The notes under the pieces: model-generated
What the model was told of the DNA's origin: nothing
The model's database searches: none
The model's input: the letters and a program-made list of their open reading frames with translations, nothing else
Made by a program: the position numbers and the translations under genes
In this document: positions 6,759 through 11,514 of the stretch, one piece after another
How the letters are laid out: each line of letters starts with the position of its first letter
Position numbering within the stretch: the stretch's first letter is position 1
Source of the DNA: an uncultured Woeseiaceae bacterium
Lineage (GTDB): Bacteria; Pseudomonadota; Gammaproteobacteria; Steroidobacterales; Woeseiaceae
Direction of reading: 5' to 3'
Length of the DNA stretch: 11,514 nt
Assembly (NCBI GenBank): GCA_945787435.1
Contig: CALZHX010000380.1
Span: 1 to 11,514, forward strand

Positions 6759-7505
6759 ATGGCATTCACCAGATTTTCGAAAACCTCGTTGCTGATTTCC
6801 GGTGGCCTCGCCCTGGGCAGTGCTTGCGGGCAGACAAGTTACGACTCTCAGCGGCACGCGTTGGTCGAAGAGCTGCGCGACGAATCCCGGCTGGCCGAAG
6901 AATATGGTGCGCCTCCAATTAGCGAACGTACGCTAGCCGTGCTCGGACAAGTTCCGCGGCATGAGTTCGTGCCCGATGAGCAAAAGCGCTACGCGTATGA
7001 AAATCGGCCATTGTCGATCGGCGCCCGGCAGACTATTTCCCAACCCTACATCGTCGCGCTGATGACGGACCTGGCCGATGTAACAAAAAACGACGACGTG
7101 CTCGAGATCGGTACCGGCTCCGGTTACCAGGCCGCGGTACTTTCGGAATTGGCAGGCCGCGTCTACACGATAGAAATTGTCGAGGAGCTCGGTCGGCGTG
7201 CCGCGAACACTTTGGAACGACTCGAGTACAACAACGTCACGACCAGGGTCGGTGACGGCTATGCGGGCTGGCTTGATCAGGCGCCGTTCGATGCCATCCT
7301 GGTAACGGCTGCGCCGGAGGAAGTGCCGCAACCTTTGATCGAGCAGCTTGCGGTTGGTGGGCGCATGGTCATCCCGGTCGGTGCGGAAAATGAGGTGCAG
7401 ACGCTGCAGGTATTGACGAAGGAGGATGACGGCGAGGTGGTTGTCAGCGATGTCATCGCGGTTCGTTTTGTCCCGCTAACGCGCGACGAAAACCAGGGTC
7501 CCTGA
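6759..7505 (+). CDS. pcm: Protein-L-isoaspartate O-methyltransferase with export-like N-terminus
   Basis: A 248-residue PCMT-family protein, which methylates isoaspartyl residues in damaged proteins using S-adenosylmethionine. Seen: VPRHEFVP (65-72), the family loop RQTISQPYIVALMT (90-103), SAM motif I LEIGTGSGYQAAVL (115-128), GDGYAGW (165-171), APFDAILVTAAP (175-186) and GGRMVIPVG (200-208). Usual cytosolic enzymes have about 208 residues. Here an extra segment, MAFTRFSKTSLLISGGLALG plus SACGQ, looks like a signal peptide with a weak lipobox (GSAC, Cys23). ATG 6759 is chosen, with AAGGTGG (6741-6747) upstream. The GTG at 6744 is in frame but overlaps that site. The gene converges on the GTPase gene, the stops being 3 bp apart. 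Enzyme family is sure; export is inferred. Confidence 0.88.
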   Translation: MAFTRFSKTSLLISGGLALGSACGQTSYDSQRHALVEELRDESRLAEEYGAPPISERTLAVLGQVPRHEFVPDEQKRYAYENRPLSIGARQTISQPYIVALMTDLADVTKNDDVLEIGTGSGYQAAVLSELAGRVYTIEIVEELGRRAANTLERLEYNNVTTRVGDGYAGWLDQAPFDAILVTAAPEEVPQPLIEQLAVGGRMVIPVGAENEVQTLQVLTKEDDGEVVVSDVIAVRFVPLTRDENQGP

Positions 7506-7508
7506 TAG

Positions 7509-8528
7509 TTAGTGCAGCTCAACCAGATCGCCGTCACAGACAAGATGCTCCGGACCGACTTGCTGACCGTCGAAGACCTCGTCACCCCATATGCGTGCGA
7601 ACTTCAAATCGCGGGCAACGTCCTTGTGCACCAGGCGCGCGACATCGAGTACCGTGCCGCCACGAAGCACCGTGAACGGCTTATCCTTTTCTGCCGCTTT
7701 ACCCGGCGTCTTGGTGTAGACACGGACAATCTCAAGCGCGCGAAACAGGAACGGCCCGAGTTCATCCAGGCCATCTCCGGATTTTGCTGACATGGTCAGT
7801 GCGGGATAACGCAATCCGAGCAGTTCCTCGAGGATTTTGACTTCCTCGGGATCAGGATCAAGATCACTCTTGTTGGCAATCAACACGGTGGGCAAATCGA
7901 GACGAAACGGATCTTCTGTCTCGTCCGTCGCCTGCGGTTCCGCTTGTTCCAGGCCAGGCCACGCCGTTGTGAGGTAGGCCTTTTTTTCAGCCAGGCGTTC
8001 AAGGATCGTGGGAACCTGCTCCAGGCAGTCCGGATCGCTGACGTCAATCACGAGCAACACGCCATCGGCGGGCTGTAGCGCGTTGATCAGCCACGGCTCC
8101 ATGAAGTCGCCCGACACTGGTGGCAGATCCACCAGCTGAAAGTGGATGTCTTCATACGGCAGCATTCCCGGCACCGGCAGATGCGTCGTGTACGGGTAGG
8201 GCCCAATGTCACTGTGTGACCCGGTCAGGCGGGCGTGCAAACTGGACTTGCCGGCATTGGGCGGACCCACGAGGCACAGCTGTGCGGCGCCTTCGGGGCG
8301 CACGACATGGGACGGGCCACTGCGGCGGCCGCCTTTCTTGGGGCCCGCGAGTTCCTCGCTCAGCTGCTTGATACGGGACTTGATGTCGGCCTGCAGGTGC
8401 TCCGTTCCCTTGTGCTTGGGAATTGTGCGTAGCATCTCTTTGAGGCAATCCAGGCGCTCCCTGGACTCGCGCGCCTTGCGGTATGCCTCTTCGGCTTTCT
8501 TGTATTCAGGTGTGACGTTGGTGGGCAT
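7509..8528 (-). CDS. Obg/DRG-type GTPase with C-terminal TGS domain
   Basis: A 339-residue TRAFAC-class GTPase. Residues 1-62 are a charged helical segment and a basic linker (KKGGRRS) follows. G1 is GPPNAGKSS (88-96), G2 around Thr114-Thr115 (YPYTTHLP), G3 is DLPP (134-137), G4 NKSD (219-222) and G5 SAK (247-249). A TGS domain covers about 268-339 (IVRVYTKTPGK...KPFTVLRGGTVLDVARLVHKD). This is the domain order of DRG and related archaeal/bacterial GTPases, which associate with ribosomes or tRNA. The G3 box has Pro where DxxG has Gly. The ATG at 8528 lies 30 bp after the MESH1-like stop, so the two are likely one transcript. The exact cellular role is unknown. Confidence 0.88.
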   Translation of the reverse strand: MPTNVTPEYKKAEEAYRKARESRERLDCLKEMLRTIPKHKGTEHLQADIKSRIKQLSEELAGPKKGGRRSGPSHVVRPEGAAQLCLVGPPNAGKSSLHARLTGSHSDIGPYPYTTHLPVPGMLPYEDIHFQLVDLPPVSGDFMEPWLINALQPADGVLLVIDVSDPDCLEQVPTILERLAEKKAYLTTAWPGLEQAEPQATDETEDPFRLDLPTVLIANKSDLDPDPEEVKILEELLGLRYPALTMSAKSGDGLDELGPFLFRALEIVRVYTKTPGKAAEKDKPFTVLRGGTVLDVARLVHKDVARDLKFARIWGDEVFDGQQVGPEHLVCDGDLVELH

Positions 8529-8558
8529 GCGATTGAATCTTACCTGATGATTAGCGCC

Positions 8559-9110
8559 CTATATCGATCTGCCGACTACGCCCCGCGACTCAGCCAACTG
8601 CCTGTCGAACTCTGCCTCAAGCGCCGCGTTACACCCTTGCAGGCCGGCGACAACCCGAGATGCCCAGTCAAAGTACTCGAGTTGTCGTTTTGAAGCCCAG
8701 TCCACCGGTTTGTTGAACGCAACGTCGTAAACGTTTGAGATCTTGTCGGCCAGTTTCAGGGACTGAGCATCATTGGACAGGTGCGGGGCGTGCTCAACCT
8801 GCCTGGCCTTGCGAACAGCCTTGTCCAACGACTTGTCATCGGTCACCTCAAGTACGATGGCACAGACACGGGAGCCGAAGTGCGCTTCGAGTTCGTCGCG
8901 ATGGGTCTCAGTGTCTTCAATGGTGTCGTGCAGGAGCCCGGCCTGAAGCACATCAACATCCTGCACGCCACCAATCTCGACCAGAATGGCCGCTACCTCG
9001 ATGGGGTGATGGACATACGGAATCGCTCCCTCGCTCTTGCGCATCTGCCCGTAATGCTTCCACGCGGCAAAACCCGCCGCACGGCGCAGAACAGTCTCGT
9101 CTGAGCACAT
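8559..9110 (-). CDS. Stand-alone HD hydrolase, MESH1-like (ppGpp/NADPH hydrolase)
   Basis: A 183-residue single-domain HD phosphohydrolase of the RelA/SpoT hydrolase type, about the length of metazoan MESH1 (near 179). MESH1-like enzymes remove the 3'-pyrophosphate of (p)ppGpp, and MESH1 also acts on NADPH. With the start at ATG 9110 the metal and catalytic set falls at His35 (YVHHP), His61-Asp62 (LLHD), Glu65-Asp66 (TIEDT) and Asp122 (LADKISN), the same numbering as I recall for human MESH1. The frame runs back to 9200, but the family starts with a residue pattern like SDETVLRRAAGFAA, and GGGA lies about seven bases before ATG 9110. No synthetase domain is present. Downstream is the TGS GTPase. 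Confidence 0.87.
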   Translation of the reverse strand: MCSDETVLRRAAGFAAWKHYGQMRKSEGAIPYVHHPIEVAAILVEIGGVQDVDVLQAGLLHDTIEDTETHRDELEAHFGSRVCAIVLEVTDDKSLDKAVRKARQVEHAPHLSNDAQSLKLADKISNVYDVAFNKPVDWASKRQLEYFDWASRVVAGLQGCNAALEAEFDRQLAESRGVVGRSI

Positions 9111-9212
9111 GGCATGTCCCGACGCAAAACGCGTCGTTACTGAGGAGCTAATCAGTGCGAACCTGGCAAGTTCAAGCCATTGGGCTTCATGCACGGGCAT
9201 TTCGTCCGAAGA

Positions 9213-9551
9213 TCAGTGGTGCCATTCGAACCGAATGCCAAATTGGTCGCACTCGCTGCGCAGCCACGTCTGCGCTGACGTGTCATCATGTTTGATAGCC
9301 TGCACCAGTAAGGCGAGGTCTGTCGCAGGGTTTTCTGACTCGAGCCCTGTCAATCCTTCATACAAAGCCCGGACCGACCTGGGCGAGAGGGTGACGACAC
9401 TTTCAATATCGCGACAGCCAAAACACTGTTCGGCGGCTGGCCCACAGCAGTAATCCGACATCGTCAGGCTGCCATCATCGTCGAGGTCTATATCGATCCG
9501 AATAAAATCCTCGCCGGTTTCCTGGCGAGCGATCGCGTAGTGGTGTTGCAT
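9213..9551 (-). CDS. Hypothetical Cys-rich acidic protein
   Basis: A 112-residue protein that I do not recognise. Start ATG 9551 has AGGAGG six bases upstream, so translation is well supported; the longer frame reaching 9734 would run into the oppositely oriented zinc-ribbon gene. Features: an acidic stretch IDIDLDDDGSLT (19-30), a cysteine cluster CC-x6-C-x2-C (Cys35, 36, 43, 46), a helical region (about 58-100), Cys101, and the end FEWHH. The clustered cysteines could bind zinc or an iron-sulfur cluster. No signal peptide or membrane helix. It is upstream of the MESH1-like gene (102 bp gap), so co-transcription is possible. Confidence 0.75.
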   Translation of the reverse strand: MQHHYAIARQETGEDFIRIDIDLDDDGSLTMSDYCCGPAAEQCFGCRDIESVVTLSPRSVRALYEGLTGLESENPATDLALLVQAIKHDDTSAQTWLRSECDQFGIRFEWHH

Positions 9552-9663
9552 TGGAACCTCCTCGCGGGGGAAGGAGAATATCGCAGGTCCCAGTGCCGAT
9601 TGTAGCAAATGCGGTAGAGTGAGTCCTTGCCGAGCACATCGGGCTTTTGCGGATTGAGATGCC

Positions 9664-10011
9664 ATGATTTGTCCTAAATGCCAAAACGACATGGAAACCG
9701 TTGAGTACGACGGCATCGAAGTCGATCGTTGCAAGGCCTGCCAGGGGATCTGGTTTGATGTCGGAGAAAGCGATTGGTTGCGTAATAAGGAAGCGGCAGC
9801 GGCGATCGATACCGGCGATCCATCGACAGGCAGGCAAACGAACGAAATCGACCGCTACCGTTGCCCCCGATGCGATGGCGGCATGCTGCGCAGGGTCGAT
9901 CTAAAGCAAACGCACATCCACTACGAAGAATGCACGTCCTGCAGAGGCTCGTTTTTCGATGCAGGAGAGTTTGCAGATCTCTTGCAGTCGGAAAACTGGC
10001 ATGCACAGTAA
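9664..10011 (+). CDS. Double zf-TFIIB-type zinc-ribbon protein
   Basis: A 115-residue protein with two copies of a zinc-ribbon of the zf-TFIIB (COG3809-like) type. Copy 1: CPKC (Cys3, Cys6), then CKAC (Cys23, Cys26), GIWFDVGE. Copy 2: CPRC (Cys67, Cys70), then CTSC (Cys90, Cys93), SFFDAGE. Both copies keep the Cys pairs and the trailing F-D-x-G-E motif, so both probably bind zinc. The linker (41-63) is polar. Start ATG 9664 has a GAG about five bases before it. It diverges from the Cys-rich gene at 9551 over 112 bp that should hold both promoters; I see no clear -35/-10 pair there. Function unknown; zinc-ribbons of this kind bind proteins or nucleic acid. Confidence 0.85.
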   Translation: MICPKCQNDMETVEYDGIEVDRCKACQGIWFDVGESDWLRNKEAAAAIDTGDPSTGRQTNEIDRYRCPRCDGGMLRRVDLKQTHIHYEECTSCRGSFFDAGEFADLLQSENWHAQ

Positions 10012-10077
10012 ACTGTGAGACGTTCACCATTCAAGATGAAGCAAGAGGTCATCGAGCTCACGGACACCGCCCGCTAA

Positions 10078-10725
10078 TTACTGCACGGAGTCAGGCGCCG
10101 CGATCAATGATTTTTCGGCAATATCCCTGACGAACTTGAGTATCTGCTTTGACGTGTAGTAGCGTGCGGGCTCGAGTTGCCCGTCATTCGTCGTACCAAT
10201 AACCTGCCCGCCGGGCCCGAAAAAGACTGCTACCGGAACTCCCCGCGACAGATCGACCCCCAGGTCGGCGGCGAAGTCCCGATTAGTATTAAACTTGCCC
10301 ACGTCGATGTTTGCGAATTGAAACAGGCCGTCGGTGTACGCTTTGACTCCCTCACCCTGTAGATGGTGGTGCAGCGTGCGGCAATCCAGGCACCAGTTGG
10401 CGCCAAATGTGATCATAAGGAACTGGCCATCCTCCAGCGCCTTTTGCCGGCCAGCCGAGACCACGGCGCGCGCATCGGCAGTCTCCTCATAGGGCAGGTC
10501 GGCGGTGTCGAACACGGCGTCTGGCCCCTGGAAACTGAACAGGTCGTCCGTTAACTCGTAGTTCTCTTCCTGCAATTCGGCGATCAGCTGAAGTTGCTCG
10601 TCGAGGTCCTGTTGGCCGACGACCACGAGCCCACCCAACCGCAACACGGCCAGGCAGATCACTCCACCGGCAATTATCCCACCAACAAAAAGGACCCCTG
10701 CGCGGTATTTCGAGAAAGACCCCAG
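10078..10725 (-). CDS. Membrane-anchored thioredoxin-like protein, probable CTG start
   Basis: A 215-residue protein: N-terminal hydrophobic helix (about residues 8-36), a coiled-coil-like segment DEQLQLIAELQEEN (42-55), then a thioredoxin fold. The redox motif is WCLDC (111-115) after FLMITFGAN, with the cis-Pro at GVP-V (Pro164) and GPGGQVIGTTNDG as the final hairpin. The fold is probably periplasmic, reducing or oxidising disulfides. The only ATG/GTG/TTG in the frame near the start is GTG 10662, which would cut the membrane helix in half and has no ribosome site. The frame is open back to 10782, and AAGGAG with a 7-base spacer precedes CTG at 10725, so CTG is chosen. It is convergent with the zinc-ribbon gene. 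Confidence 0.82.
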   Translation of the reverse strand: MGSFSKYRAGVLFVGGIIAGGVICLAVLRLGGLVVVGQQDLDEQLQLIAELQEENYELTDDLFSFQGPDAVFDTADLPYEETADARAVVSAGRQKALEDGQFLMITFGANWCLDCRTLHHHLQGEGVKAYTDGLFQFANIDVGKFNTNRDFAADLGVDLSRGVPVAVFFGPGGQVIGTTNDGQLEPARYYTSKQILKFVRDIAEKSLIAAPDSVQ

Positions 10726-10809
10726 AAATCTGCTCCTTTTATCCGGAACGACTAAGGATGCACCAATACTACAGAATTCTGCTCAACGCCTGCCTTTGGC
10801 TAAATATCA

Positions 10810-11058
10810 ATGACTTACAGGCCACTAAATTGCGCTCACGTAGCCCTTATGCTACCTAATGTATTCAATAGCGACCAATTGACCGTTGCGCCGCGCGCGC
10901 AAGCGGCTGCCGGCGCCTCGACATTCCTGCCCGTTGTACTCACTGAGGACGAGGAATCGCAGGCGCGTCAGGAGTACGAACGCGTGATGTTGGCGGAGAA
11001 AGACGAGATCAAGCACTACCTCAAAGCCATTCATCAAACTTTGAAGCAACGAGGCTGA
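10810..11058 (+). CDS. Small hypothetical protein
   Basis: An 82-codon frame not recognised as a known family. The N-terminal part is uncertain: ATG 10810 has no ribosome site and ATG 10849 (MLPNVFNS) has none either. From about residue 29 it reads as real protein: a short Ala-rich stretch, then a charged helical C-terminus (LTEDEESQARQEYERVML and then EIKHYLKAIHQTLKQRG). No Cys motif, signal peptide or membrane helix. It stands 85 bp from the divergent thioredoxin gene start and 37 bp before the beta-barrel-like gene, so the two could be co-transcribed. Confidence 0.45.
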   Translation: MTYRPLNCAHVALMLPNVFNSDQLTVAPRAQAAAGASTFLPVVLTEDEESQARQEYERVMLAEKDEIKHYLKAIHQTLKQRG

Positions 11059-11095
11059 CGGCACGTAGAGCGCCGAGCATGCTGAAGGAGGCGAC

Positions 11096-11514
11096 TTGAA
11101 AAGACCTCTGGCCCGACTACGCATTCCACTCCTCGCGAGTTTGTTTGCGATTGCCGTTGCGGGTGCGGCGAAAGCCCAAGAGCAATCACGCGGCGATGCG
11201 AGCTTGCGCGTCGATTACCAGTTCATACGAACCGGTTCTTTCTTTTCCGGAAGCGAGGAGTTCGATTACTGGACGACAGATACCCAGGTTTTGATGCTGT
11301 CCGGCGACTACTCGATCAACTATCGGAGGACGGTATTCGGGGCACTTCCGTACGTGCGCAAGCGATTCAATTCCGAGGTGGATTGGCGCGGAGAACCAAA
11401 AAATCCCAAAGACCCGTCCTGCGACGATATAGTTCATCCTGAAAATCGGTTATGGGACGACGTCACCTAACAAGGAGATATTCAGGATTTTACCTATGGA
11501 CTGTACTACAGCGA
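11096..11514 (+). pseudogene. Outer-membrane beta-barrel-like protein interrupted by an in-frame TAA (continues past window)
   Basis: Start TTG 11096 follows AAGGAGG (11085-11091). The first 27 or so residues are a Sec signal peptide (MKRPLARLR, hydrophobic core, AKA cleavage site), so the product is exported. The mature part has alternating amphipathic stretches of the beta-barrel kind: SLRVDYQFIRTGSFF, VLMLSGDYSINYRRTVFG, then ALPYVRKRF. The frame is stopped by TAA at 11468-11470 after WDDVT. The same frame then continues as QGDIQDFTYGLYYS to the edge, with alternating aromatic pattern and typical QDF...GLYY barrel-strand content. In related proteins this segment reads roughly DDxxYxGxxQDxxxGxxY, so TAA appears to replace a Tyr codon. 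It is therefore listed as an interrupted gene; a sequencing error is possible. Confidence 0.6.

Noticed and set aside
9475..9837. Minus-strand frames over the divergent region and zinc-ribbon gene
   Set aside because: They run through the divergent region and the Cys-motif gene on the other strand and show no domain; shadow frames.

Overview
The window looks like ordinary chromosome from a gammaproteobacterium. The protein families present (a RXXXFTD-type TMEM175 channel, a DUF6455 protein, a three-TM TolB-like/TPR protein, a bacterial TGS GTPase and a small CXXC-less metal-domain-like protein) resemble what I associate with environmental lineages near Chromatiales/Woeseiales. That placement is from memory, not from a search. 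I see no rRNA, tRNA, CRISPR array, transposase or prophage gene.

Layout. Positions 1-1505 (+) hold the 3' end of an SDR-type gene, a 59-codon lipoprotein stub that looks like the beginning of an S41 peptidase, and a complete membrane acyltransferase (AT3 family) whose GTG start lies inside the stub. Positions 1574-2326 (-) encode a TMEM175-family channel. Positions 2524-2757 (+) encode a small ferredoxin-like-fold protein behind a promoter-like element with a palindrome in its spacer. Positions 2867-3190 (-) encode a membrane-anchored DUF6455 Cys protein. Positions 3419-6640 (+) form a tight run: a gamma-glutamylcyclotransferase-like protein, a half-length DUF427 protein, a YihX-like HAD phosphatase and, after a 113-bp gap, a three-TM TolB-like/TPR protein. 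Positions 6759-7505 (+) encode a protein-L-isoaspartate methyltransferase with an export-like N-terminus, convergent with 7509-9551 (-). That block holds an Obg/DRG-type GTPase with a TGS domain, a MESH1-like HD hydrolase and a Cys-rich protein of unknown function. Positions 9664-10011 (+) encode a double zinc-ribbon protein. Positions 10078-10725 (-) encode a membrane-anchored thioredoxin that appears to start at CTG. Positions 10810-11514 (+) hold a small hypothetical gene and an outer-membrane beta-barrel-like gene interrupted by an in-frame TAA.

How the genes fit together: no single pathway is evident. A loose theme is stress and housekeeping: ppGpp or NADPH hydrolysis (MESH1-like), ribosome-associated GTPase, isoaspartate repair, glutathione-related turnover and thioredoxin. 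The most notable points are signs of gene decay or remodelling: the truncated S41 start fused against the acyltransferase, the half DUF427 and the internal TAA in the barrel gene. Two others are the CTG start and the adjacency of stand-alone HD and TGS proteins, which are otherwise two of the domains of RelA/SpoT. I found no convincing new multi-gene system.
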